A DNA stretch of 14,185 nt from CAZVRZ01 sp964629965 (GTDB lineage: Bacteria > Chloroflexota > Anaerolineae > Anaerolineales > UBA4823), in NCBI GenBank assembly GCA_964629965.1, contig CAZVRZ010000135.1, forward strand, positions 1 through 14,185, read 5' to 3'. Shown in pieces: positions 1-7,942 of the stretch (the stretch's first letter is position 1; every line of letters starts with the position of its first letter). The position numbers were made by a program, and so were the translations under genes. The notes beneath the pieces were generated by a model that saw only the letters and a list, made by a program, of their open reading frames with translations, did no database searches and was not told the DNA's origin.

Positions 1-3000
1 CTTCGTAGCTCACCCGGTAGATGCCGCTCTCTTTCACCAGCAGCTCCACCAGCGGGTAGCTGCGCGTGCGCCAGTCCTGCCGGATGCGGGCGTCGATCCC
101 AGATACGCCTTCTTCTCCACGACCGGCAGCGTTCTCGTCCTCTGGGTAGGCAGCCAGCACTTCGGCCGGTACGGCCTCGGCTGCCAGCAGCCATTGGCCC
201 TGGCGCTGCGCTTCCAGGCGCTCGTTCTCGGCCCGCACAGCGGCCCAGTCGATGGCTTCCACCGTGCCCCGCTCGCCGTAGCTCTGACTCAGCTCGAACG
301 GCCCGTGCACTTCTGCTTCGCCATCCACACTCACATCCTCGATGTAGAACACCACTCCGCTCAGCCCGCTGGCTTCCACCCGGTAGTTGAGCCGCACCAG
401 CGAATCCACCGCTTGCGAGGGGATCAGCTCGGGGTTGATCTGCTCCAGCCCTTCTGGCCCTTGCACGTACAGGTTGAAGCCCAGGTTGCCCGTCTCGGTG
501 TCGGTGGCCCATTCGAACGTGGTCACCTCCCCATCCCGGCTGCTGCTGAAGTACGCCAGCGTCACCGGCGTGGTTTGGGGAGAATCATAACGGTAATCTT
601 CGACTTCGCCGTTGACGGCGCTGCCAGAGGCCGAGAGGATCGCCGGTTGGCTGTCGTACAAGCGGTAACGAGCGTAGTAGGTTTTCCCGGCAATAAAGTC
701 CGCCGGCAAGGTGATGGATATTCCTACCATCTTGGGTGTCCCATCCACGTTGGTAGCAATCGTTCCGATGACGATCTGCTCATTAGCATCGGCGAAATCA
801 CCATCCCGGTTCCAGTCAAACCAGGCCACCAGATAAGCCGAGCCATCTGGATCGCGCAGGGTGACCGTGCCCGTGATGGGACTGCTGGGAAACCAGTTCT
901 CAGAGGAGAGGATCACAACACCATCGTCATAGGTGTCACTGGTAGCCATTTCGTCCACCACCAACGAATCGGCCTCCGAGGAAACGCTGCTGCCCAGGTA
1001 AGCCTGTGAGGCTGCAGGCAGGGTGTGGTAGGCGCCTTCGTACATCAGCAGCGAACTGTAGTCATACAGGATGTAAGGGTCGATCGGAGTGATGCTCAGA
1101 TCCGGCAGGTCGCCGAAATCCATGGCGGCATAGAAGCCGAAATCCTGATCATGGACATCGGCGCTAAGGGTGAAGGTGCTGTAATTCATGCACCCCGAGG
1201 GGCAGTACGGCGTGGCCGTCAATGCCATGCCGCTCAACTGCGGCGCAGCCGGATCCACCGACACGGTGTATTCGCCAACGGGCAGGCCAGTGAACTGGTA
1301 ACGTCCGAGGCTGTTGGTGGTGGTGATCCCGATCTGGTTACGGTTGACATCCCACAAGTAGACGGTGATCCCGGAGTAACCCGTGTCCAGGCCTGTTATA
1401 TAAGTGTCGTTCAAGACACTATCCGCTGGAACACCACCCGCGCCCACATCGAAGAAGACGTGCCCATCGACCGCCCAACTGCCGCTGTAGCGGTAGCCGA
1501 AGTCGATATCCAGGTCACAACCGGTGCAGGGAGGGCCATTATTGATAGAATCCACCGCCCCGCCGGAAATCTGCAACGCAGTAAAGCCATCCGGAGACGA
1601 TTCGTTCTTTTCAAATGTTTGCGCCAGGCCAGAAGGAACGGCGCTGATCACATCCACGTAATACACGCCATCCGCCAGGGCGCCAAAGCTGTAGTAACCG
1701 TCCAGGTTGGTGGTAGTGGTACGATACAGCGAGTCGCCCGCATCGCAAGCCGTGTTCGTATTGCTATCGTTGCACAGGGTCACCTGCATCCCGCCCAGGC
1801 CCGATTCGCCGGCGTCGCGCAGGCCGTTGCCGTTCGTATCGATCCAAAGCGTATCGCCCACCACGCCGTCCGGCTGGAAGCCAAAGTCTTTCCCGTAATC
1901 GCGGGTGCCTAGCTGCAGGCTGGCGGAGGCCTGGGCATCGCAGTTGGTTGAACAGTAAGGATAGGCCGCGCCGGAGGTATAAGCCGAGTCGGGATCGTAG
2001 GATTGCACCCAGCCGCTTGAGCCGCCGGGCAGTGTGCCGGTATTCACAGCCAGCACGTAACTGCCGACCGGTAAGCCAGAAAATCCATAATACCCGCTGG
2101 GGTTGGTGGCAGTGGTGCGCAAGGCATTGCTGCTGCCGCACGGGCTGGAAGAACACAAGTAAACCGTAACCGAAGAAAGACCCGGCTCACCGCTGTCCTG
2201 CACCCCATCGCCATTGTTATCTTGCCAGACATAATTGCCAACAGCATTGGCAGCAAAACCAAAATCGGCAGTCGTGTAAGCCTGGGCAGCTACCAGGGTG
2301 ACATCGGCGGGATCGTTGGCCGTGCTCAAGGTATAACCAGTGGGGATGGTCGTACCATCCACATCCACCAGGTAATCGCCGGCAGGCAGGCCGCGAAAAA
2401 TATACGCGCCGCCCGTGATGGTGGTGGTGATTGCCACCAGGGGATCGGCGGCATCCAAGCCGTTATTGGTTAAGTCACGATATAAGCGCAGGGTAACGCC
2501 CGCCAGGCCGATTTCGCCGGCATCCTGCACACCATCGCTATCGCTGTCAGCCCAGGTGGTGTCGCCGATGGTAGCATAACCGAAGGGCTGGTAGCCAAAA
2601 TCGATATCCAGGCGGTTGGTCGAGGTGACCACCACCCGGGCGACCGCATCACACACGGTACAGGTATCGTCTTCATCGGGATCGCCGGTCTGTTGGTAAG
2701 CAGCAGGCAAATCTCCCTCGTTAACGATCACCAAGTAGCCGAGACCGGACGAGCTGCCCACAATATTGGTGAAGGTATATATCCCGCTGACATTCGTATT
2801 CGTGGTTTGCAGCAGGATGTCGGTACCGGCATCCACAGCGCCATCCTTGTCCAGATCTTTATACAGATAAACGGTCACAGAAGAGAGACCCGGCTCGCCG
2901 GTGTTGGGCTCGCCGCCGCCGTTCCAGTCGGCATAGACCAGGTTGCCGATCTGTAAGCCGCCGGTATAACCGAAATTGTAGGGGCCTTTCACCTCACTGG

Positions 3001-6000
3001 CAGCCAGGGCGATGGCGGCGCTCTGGTGATCGCACTGCAAGTCGCTGCAAGGTTTGTATTCCGGATCGTAGGTCTGAGCCCAGGTGCCGGCCGGCAGGGA
3101 GGCGGTGTTGATAGCTACCTTGTAAATCCCAGCAGCCAGCCCGGTGAAGGAATAATTTCCGGTAATGTTCGTGGTCGCGGTTACCACGCCGGAGGTAGAG
3201 GCACTACAGGGATCGGCGGTGCTGGGGCACAACCAGGCCACCACGCCGCCCATACCAGGCTCATCGCTATCGAAAACGCCGTCGCTATCCGTGTTGGCAA
3301 AGACGGAACCCAGGATAACCCCGCTGCCGGTATAACCGAAGCTGATGGCAGTGATATTATCCGGAGCAGTAGTTGAATAAACGGGATTTGTTATTCTCTT
3401 AAGAGGGGTGTTCCATGGATACCATAGGTTATCGCATGCGGCGCCGCAGGTAGAACCAGCACCATTGCCGGCCAGGTCCGGCTCGGCCCGGCTGGTAAAC
3501 CCGGCAGGCAGAGTGGAAGCGACCACCTGCACATTGTAGAAGCCATCGCGCAGGCGGGTGAAACTATAATAGCCGCTGGCATCTGTAACCTGCGAACCAA
3601 ACAGGCGCCACTCGCCATTGACCTGGGTAGATTCGCATTCCTGATTGGTACTGCCATAAGTAGCCGGATCGATCAGCAGCCCGGTAACCGTACTATAGCA
3701 AGCGTATAGGTTCACTGTTACGCCTGGAATGAAGGTGTCTCCAGGAGAAACCGCATCGTAACCGGTGGTTGAATACCAGCCGTAGTATGCAGCCGGGCTA
3801 GAATGCGAATCGCTCCAGGCATATCCACTGACCGAACCAGAAAAGTAGATACGTACCGTGGCGGAATCGGCGTCCATGTTGACCGGCTGCGCATCGCCAA
3901 ATAACGAGCCGGTCGAAGTGACCGTATTGGTCGTCATGACGCCGCTGGTGGGCGGCTGCAGCGCTTTGTAGGTAAGAATGAGCTCTTGAGAGCCGCCGGC
4001 GTACAAAGTGCCCAGGTTGTTCCAGGTGAGCGTACCTACGGTACCAGTCACCACCTGGCTGGTTTGCGGCGGGTCGGCAGCGATGAATTCGAGCAGGCTG
4101 GCATCGTAGGTATCGGTGAGGGGCAGATAGGTGATGTTATCTTCTGCGCCGCCGCAGCGCTGGTCGGTGGTAATTTGATAGGCCACCGCGTCCAGTTTGA
4201 TATAGCCCATGCTGCTGGAGCCGCCGCTGGTCACCAACAATAGCTCGGTAGAATTATTCTGAAAATCATCCCAGGCCCAAGCAGTCAAAGATGGATTGGT
4301 GATCACCTCACTGGTATAAATCGTGAGTTCGCCCAGCCCACCCGTAAACGGCTCCACCAAGCCTGTTAATGAGGGAAGCGCATCGTAAATTGTATTATCA
4401 CGATAGGCGGTCAAATCTAGGCGGGCGGTAGGTTTCAAATCTCGCTCTTCGATCAGGTACAAGATCAGGCGCACTTCCTGGATTTCGCCGGAACCCGGCG
4501 CCAGGTTGAAGCCGCTCAAGCCCAGGCTGTCGGCGGCATTCGCCATATCCGAGATGGCATACAAACCATCCGGGCGCAGTAAGGCCGCGCTCGCATTCTG
4601 CCAGGTGGAATTGCTGTTGGCGCCGCTGGCCGGCGTTTCAGTAGAAGTGTTGACATGCGAAGCCCAGGCATAATAAGTGCAGTAACCCTGGGCTGTGCCA
4701 TCGCCGGGACGATTGTTGGTCAGATCGACACGGAAGGTGACATACTCATCTTTGAAGGCCGGGTCGGTCGCCGAGAGAACCTTAGTGACGGTCAAAGAGG
4801 GACCAAAGCCAAAATCGACATCGTTATTGGTGATATCGCCGGCAGAAACCAGGTTGACGGCCACTGCATCCGCAATGGTATAGGTATAACCAATGGGCAG
4901 GTCGGCATCGTCCGTATCTACCGCGACGATGAAACGCGCATCGGGCAGCTGAGTGAAGCCGTAAAGGCCGCTGGCATCCGTGGTATCGGTCAGCACCAGC
5001 ATATCGGTATCATCCAGCACACCCAGGGTACCCTGGTCAGAGCGATCCCAATACAGGCTGACCAGGATATCCGGCAAGACTGGCTCGCCGGTGGCGGCTT
5101 GCAAGCCGTCGCCATTCTCATCCTGCCAGACCAGGTTTCCCAGGATATTGCCGCCCTGGATCAAGCTGGCCGCACTGGCACAGGCGAAGCTGGCGCCATC
5201 ACCAAAACGACCGCAGGCTTCATTCTCGATGACCGCTGCTCCGGAGGGCAAGCTGCTTGCGGTCAGAGCCTGGAACGAGAGCGAGCCGGAAGCACTGGAG
5301 GGCCCAGCAGCAGGCAGGACACTGCCCAACACCCAGCGCAGCGTGGTGACGCCAGAGAGAGGCTCCTCTGTGCTCCAGGTGAGGCCGTTATCCGTGGAAT
5401 ACAGCACCTGGATACTGCCGCCGTCCCAAGCCGAGTCGGCGCTGTCGAAAACATAAGTCGTGTTCTCCGGGATGCTGTCTTCGATCACCAGGGGCATGCC
5501 ATCGTCAGGCGAGCCGGCCGAAGAGGCACTAGTATTTTCGAACAGGATCGTATAGGTGACTTCTGTATTGGTGGTTACCTGGCTGGGAGAGGCGCTCTTC
5601 TGCAACTCCACACCAGGGGCGGCAACGTTCAGGCCCGCAAAACCCGCCCCCAGCGTATCGTTGTACTGTTCGCTTTGCGTCCCAGAGGCAGTTTCCTGGT
5701 AAGGGCTCAAGCTGGTCGTACAAGGCCCGCTCAAGGCTACAAAATCATACACCACGCGGGCGGTGACGTTGGTATTATCGGAGGGAATATTGGTGAAATA
5801 GAGCTGATCGGCGGCGGTGAGGATCATGGGGGGCATGCCGCTGCGGGTGACGGTGATCACGCTGCTGGCGCCCACCAGGCGCAGGCAGGCCGGATCGTAG
5901 GTGGTGTCGCCGACGGGTTGCAGCCAAAAATCGTAATCGGACACGAAGTCACCGTTGTTATCGAAGCCGGCGCCCACCTGGCCCAGGTTGTAAATGATGG

Positions 6001-6694
6001 GATTGGTCGAGACCGTCTGACCAGGCAGCACCTGGCTGACGGGGAACCACTCGCCCTGCGGCATGGGTGCAATGGCGCTGAGCGAGGCCGGGGTGGTGTA
6101 TCGCAAAGTCATGGTGTGCGTGGCATGACCGGCAGAACCGCTGGCGCCGTCATCCGCTGCGCCCCAAACATCGAAGTGCAGGGCGAGGTCATCGCTCGGA
6201 TCGGCCGCGTCGCCCCACACCGCATCATCGAGCGGGTAGGTGAACTGCCAGTACTGCAGCGAGCATTCGCCGGGCACTAACTCACCGATATAACGAGAAG
6301 CGTCCAGTTCAGCCTGGCTGCCGCCGTAATGAGTGAACGCATAACCGCTCGTTTCCGGGTACACGCCTGGCTCGTCGGGCGCAGCCGGGGACTCATCCTG
6401 GCGGTAATTGCCGATAAAACCCATTACATCCGTTAGTGTGTTGGATGTACTTTGGTTACAAAACTTCCCGATGACAGTGACGGCTTCGGGGCCAGAAGTA
6501 GGATTGGACGCTACGCTCGAATCCAGCGCTAAATTGGGGGCGGCGAGGATCTCTACCGACAGGTCATCTGCAGCCGCCCGCGTGGTCAGCGTATGCTGCA
6601 CCAGGGCAAACAAGACGATCAGAGTCAACCCGGTTGCCAACACAACAAACCGGCGAGCTAAAAAGCCGGGCATTTTCAATCCAAGTAAATCCAT
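1..6694 (-). CDS. Giant secreted surface protein (DUF11 + SdrD-B repeats + GEVED), 3' end outside window
   Basis: The minus frame starting at 6694 stays open to the left edge: 2,231 codons with no stop, so the protein is partial. The start is supported by GAGG 6 nt upstream of the ATG. Residues 1-42 form a signal peptide: MDLLGLK with RR at 14-15, a hydrophobic stretch at about 16-36, and likely cleavage after RAAA. Next come an N-terminal DUF11-like region (about 45-355), a clear DUF11 domain (about 360-510, beginning GVELQKSASPSQVTTN), SdrD-B-like repeat 1 (about 514-629), a second DUF11-like stretch (about 630-950), seven contiguous SdrD-B/Cna-B-like repeats (about 951-1861), a GEVED domain (about 1861-2041, ending GEVEDYRY), and a fibronectin-like domain (about 2042-2145, with FEWATDTETGNLGFNLY). 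The last visible residues, GIYRVSYE, resemble the opening of C25 (gingipain-like) protease or adhesin regions. Role: extracellular adhesin or cell-surface scaffold (inferred). DxDxDG-type loops in several repeats suggest calcium binding. What follows leftward is unknown. Confidence 0.9.
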   Translation of the reverse strand, partial: MDLLGLKMPGFLARRFVVLATGLTLIVLFALVQHTLTTRAAADDLSVEILAAPNLALDSSVASNPTSGPEAVTVIGKFCNQSTSNTLTDVMGFIGNYRQDESPAAPDEPGVYPETSGYAFTHYGGSQAELDASRYIGELVPGECSLQYWQFTYPLDDAVWGDAADPSDDLALHFDVWGAADDGASGSAGHATHTMTLRYTTPASLSAIAPMPQGEWFPVSQVLPGQTVSTNPIIYNLGQVGAGFDNNGDFVSDYDFWLQPVGDTTYDPACLRLVGASSVITVTRSGMPPMILTAADQLYFTNIPSDNTNVTARVVYDFVALSGPCTTSLSPYQETASGTQSEQYNDTLGAGFAGLNVAAPGVELQKSASPSQVTTNTEVTYTILFENTSASSAGSPDDGMPLVIEDSIPENTTYVFDSADSAWDGGSIQVLYSTDNGLTWSTEEPLSGVTTLRWVLGSVLPAAGPSSASGSLSFQALTASSLPSGAAVIENEACGRFGDGASFACASAASLIQGGNILGNLVWQDENGDGLQAATGEPVLPDILVSLYWDRSDQGTLGVLDDTDMLVLTDTTDASGLYGFTQLPDARFIVAVDTDDADLPIGYTYTIADAVAVNLVSAGDITNNDVDFGFGPSLTVTKVLSATDPAFKDEYVTFRVDLTNNRPGDGTAQGYCTYYAWASHVNTSTETPASGANSNSTWQNASAALLRPDGLYAISDMANAADSLGLSGFNLAPGSGEIQEVRLILYLIEERDLKPTARLDLTAYRDNTIYDALPSLTGLVEPFTGGLGELTIYTSEVITNPSLTAWAWDDFQNNSTELLLVTSGGSSSMGYIKLDAVAYQITTDQRCGGAEDNITYLPLTDTYDASLLEFIAADPPQTSQVVTGTVGTLTWNNLGTLYAGGSQELILTYKALQPPTSGVMTTNTVTSTGSLFGDAQPVNMDADSATVRIYFSGSVSGYAWSDSHSSPAAYYGWYSTTGYDAVSPGDTFIPGVTVNLYACYSTVTGLLIDPATYGSTNQECESTQVNGEWRLFGSQVTDASGYYSFTRLRDGFYNVQVVASTLPAGFTSRAEPDLAGNGAGSTCGAACDNLWYPWNTPLKRITNPVYSTTAPDNITAISFGYTGSGVILGSVFANTDSDGVFDSDEPGMGGVVAWLCPSTADPCSASTSGVVTATTNITGNYSFTGLAAGIYKVAINTASLPAGTWAQTYDPEYKPCSDLQCDHQSAAIALAASEVKGPYNFGYTGGLQIGNLVYADWNGGGEPNTGEPGLSSVTVYLYKDLDKDGAVDAGTDILLQTTNTNVSGIYTFTNIVGSSSGLGYLVIVNEGDLPAAYQQTGDPDEDDTCTVCDAVARVVVTSTNRLDIDFGYQPFGYATIGDTTWADSDSDGVQDAGEIGLAGVTLRLYRDLTNNGLDAADPLVAITTTITGGAYIFRGLPAGDYLVDVDGTTIPTGYTLSTANDPADVTLVAAQAYTTADFGFAANAVGNYVWQDNNGDGVQDSGEPGLSSVTVYLCSSSPCGSSNALRTTATNPSGYYGFSGLPVGSYVLAVNTGTLPGGSSGWVQSYDPDSAYTSGAAYPYCSTNCDAQASASLQLGTRDYGKDFGFQPDGVVGDTLWIDTNGNGLRDAGESGLGGMQVTLCNDSNTNTACDAGDSLYRTTTTNLDGYYSFGALADGVYYVDVISAVPSGLAQTFEKNESSPDGFTALQISGGAVDSINNGPPCTGCDLDIDFGYRYSGSWAVDGHVFFDVGAGGVPADSVLNDTYITGLDTGYSGITVYLWDVNRNQIGITTTNSLGRYQFTGLPVGEYTVSVDPAAPQLSGMALTATPYCPSGCMNYSTFTLSADVHDQDFGFYAAMDFGDLPDLSITPIDPYILYDYSSLLMYEGAYHTLPAASQAYLGSSVSSEADSLVVDEMATSDTYDDGVVILSSENWFPSSPITGTVTLRDPDGSAYLVAWFDWNRDGDFADANEQIVIGTIATNVDGTPKMVGISITLPADFIAGKTYYARYRLYDSQPAILSASGSAVNGEVEDYRYDSPQTTPVTLAYFSSSRDGEVTTFEWATDTETGNLGFNLYVQGPEGLEQINPELIPSQAVDSLVRLNYRVEASGLSGVVFYIEDVSVDGEAEVHGPFELSQSYGERGTVEAIDWAAVRAENERLEAQRQGQWLLAAEAVPAEVLAAYPEDENAAGRGEEGVSGIDARIRQDWRTRSYPLVELLVKESGIYRVSYE
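573..1114 (-). other. GEVED domain inside the giant surface protein
   Basis: The stretch begins right after the last SdrD-B-like repeat with MDFGDLPD and ends with NGEVEDYRYD, the two signatures of the GEVED domain. Between them are YDDGV and WFDWNRDGDFADANEQI, which match the conserved centre of the family. GEVED domains are known from large secreted bacterial proteins, often next to SdrD-B repeats, and are thought to be beta-sandwich modules. The junction FGFYAAMDFGDLPD shows the two domains are directly abutted. The call rests on recognising the motifs; no profile search was run. Confidence 0.85.
1115..3848 (-). repeat. Seven contiguous SdrD-B/Cna-B-like protein repeats
   Basis: Within the giant surface protein, seven divergent units of about 115-170 residues follow one another, starting near 3845, 3330, 2963, 2592, 2242, 1877 and 1477 and read leftward. 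An eighth, separate copy lies at about 5155-4810. The typical unit opens with GN.VW.D.NGDG..D.GE.GL..V.V.LY, has a middle strand like GYYSF..LP.G.Y.V, and closes with DFGF or FGY. Copies 3-7 of the eight keep the acidic DxDxDG-type loop near the start. The first copy of the block (3848-3331) and the last (1477-1115) are longer or degenerate at the opening. The copies are too diverged at the base level to call DNA repeats. These folds are known as stalk domains of surface adhesins. Confidence 0.85.
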
Positions 6695-6740
6695 GAATTA
6701 CCTCATAGAACCCACTACAGGTTACCATATATCTATTAAT

Positions 6741-6769
6741 ATCTTATTAACGTTACGAACTCGTGACAA
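6741..6769 (-). promoter_or_regulatory. Sigma-70-type promoter for the giant surface protein
   Basis: On the minus strand TTGTCA (6769-6764; 5 of 6 to TTGACA) is followed after exactly 17 nt by TAAGAT (6746-6741; 4 of 6 to TATAAT) in an AT-rich patch. This places a start of transcription about 40 nt before the ATG at 6694, and the leader carries the GAGG ribosome site. It is the only AT-rich gap between the radical SAM gene and the surface protein, so the latter is probably transcribed on its own. The match is by eye and chance agreement cannot be excluded. Confidence 0.5.
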
Positions 6770-6800
6770 CAGGCGCGAGTGTTCCTTGCAATAATGTTAG

Positions 6801-7934
6801 TTAATCAGCCAGTTTTACCCTATTTTCATGCAAAAAGCGTTCGATCTGCGCCGCTAGGCCGGGTCCTACCTCGGGAATGCTTTCCAGGCCATGCCTGCCC
6901 AGGGAACGATATAACAGGGCGATATCCTGTTCCAGGTCTTCGATCGCCCAGGCGGCCTTGCGCAAAGCCCACACCTGGTACTGCGGGCTGTCCTGGATCT
7001 CCAGCTCGTAGGCGCGGTTGGCCAGGGTTTCGACGATCTGCTTGTTCAACGCCCGTTTGTCGCCGGGAATGATCGGGCGGGGCATACGATCGATGAGGCC
7101 GAACTGGCGGCAGGCAGAACGCACCTGGCGGGCAAAGGCCAGCCAGGGATAACCGGCGGGATTATAGCTGCCAGGCGGGTACAGGCGCCAGTACATGGGG
7201 AGATGTTCGGGGAAACGGGTGGCTAACACACCGAAGAAATACTCCCGCTGCTGGTCGGAGAGCGTCAGGCTGGAGGTCAGGATAAAGCTTCCGCCATGCC
7301 CGGCCGTCCAGCGCGCCACCTGGTGAACGTTTTCCGGGTCATCGCAAAATCCCGGCAGGACTGGCATGAAGCAAACGCCAGTAGGCAGGCCGGCCTTGGC
7401 CACCTGTTCCATGGCAGAAAAGCGCTGCGACACCGGCCGCGCCAGGCCCTCCAGGATGCGAACCTGCTCGTGATGGGGTGAATCGGGCGTAGTAATGATG
7501 CTGAAGCCCACCACCACCCGCGCTTTCTGGTGGATGGCCTGCAACAGATCCAGGTCGCGCAGCACCAGGTGCGAGCGTGTCAAGACGAACACCGGAAAAC
7601 CGAATTCCAGGCACACTTCCAACATGCGGCGGGTGAGCTGAAACTTGCGCTCGGCGGGTTGATAATCGCCCAGCATGATCACATCCACCGGCAGGCGGCT
7701 GAGGGCTTTGCGCAGCAGCAGCGGGGCATTTTCCTTCACCTTGACCTGGTAAGGAAAGTCTTCGATTTTTTCCAAGGGAAAATACTTCTGCTCGCGGCAG
7801 TAACAGAACTCACAGCCGTGCTGGCAACCCAGGTAAGGATAGGCGCTGTAGCGGGTCCAGAACCAGTGATCCGGGCGTTTGCTCTTATTGAGGATCGTCT
7901 TGGGCTGGTAAGGGATGAAGACGGTGCGCGGCAT
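6801..7934 (-). CDS. Radical SAM protein (SplB/Rv2578c-like) with C-terminal Pol-beta-like HhH domain
   Basis: The protein has 377 residues. C37, C41 and C44 in GCQHGCEFCYCR form the CxxxCxxC motif that holds the [4Fe-4S] cluster of radical SAM enzymes. Surrounding elements (YPYLGC, VIMLGDYQPAE at about 85-95, VLTRSHLVLRDLDLL at 117-131, CFMPVLPGFCDDPEN at 188-202) match the COG1533 group that includes spore photoproduct lyase and the Rv2578c-like proteins. From about residue 296 the rest resembles the N-terminal HhH (8-kDa-type) domain of family X DNA polymerases: NKQIVETLANRAYELE, YQVWALRKAAWAIEDLE, then the hairpin ESIPEVGPGLAAQIERFL at 351-368. The combination suggests a DNA-directed role, but the substrate is unknown and I do not call it a photoproduct lyase. 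It starts 8 nt after the upstream gene stops, so the two are probably co-transcribed; the ribosome site is weak. Confidence 0.85.
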   Translation of the reverse strand: MPRTVFIPYQPKTILNKSKRPDHWFWTRYSAYPYLGCQHGCEFCYCREQKYFPLEKIEDFPYQVKVKENAPLLLRKALSRLPVDVIMLGDYQPAERKFQLTRRMLEVCLEFGFPVFVLTRSHLVLRDLDLLQAIHQKARVVVGFSIITTPDSPHHEQVRILEGLARPVSQRFSAMEQVAKAGLPTGVCFMPVLPGFCDDPENVHQVARWTAGHGGSFILTSSLTLSDQQREYFFGVLATRFPEHLPMYWRLYPPGSYNPAGYPWLAFARQVRSACRQFGLIDRMPRPIIPGDKRALNKQIVETLANRAYELEIQDSPQYQVWALRKAAWAIEDLEQDIALLYRSLGRHGLESIPEVGPGLAAQIERFLHENRVKLAD

Positions 7935-7942
7935 GGGAAAGC

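Noticed and set aside
194..1912. Two long plus-strand frames (194-1009 and 1025-1912)
   Set aside because: They mirror the GEVED and SdrD-B coding region on the minus strand and show no domain signatures or convincing ribosome sites.
3331..3450. Possible frameshift or gene boundary around the AT-richer patch near 3370-3420
   Set aside because: Translating this patch in the main frame gives a continuous reading (LWYPWNTPLKRITNPVYS) with no stop, joining the neighbouring repeats smoothly.
1115..3848. Regular repeats considered as a DNA repeat or CRISPR array
   Set aside because: The periodicity is in the protein (about 115-170 residues per unit) and the bases are diverged; there are no short direct repeats with unique spacers.
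4655..6280. A 541-codon open frame on the plus strand
   Set aside because: It lies opposite the DUF11 and first SdrD-B-like regions of the giant protein, whose minus frame shows clear domains, promoter and ribosome site. The plus translation shows no recognisable domain, and long antisense frames are common opposite codon-biased genes.
6761..6780. Small inverted repeat CTCG...CGAG as terminator of the radical SAM gene
   Set aside because: Only four clean base pairs plus a mismatch, no U tract, and it overlaps the -35 region of the likely promoter for the next gene.
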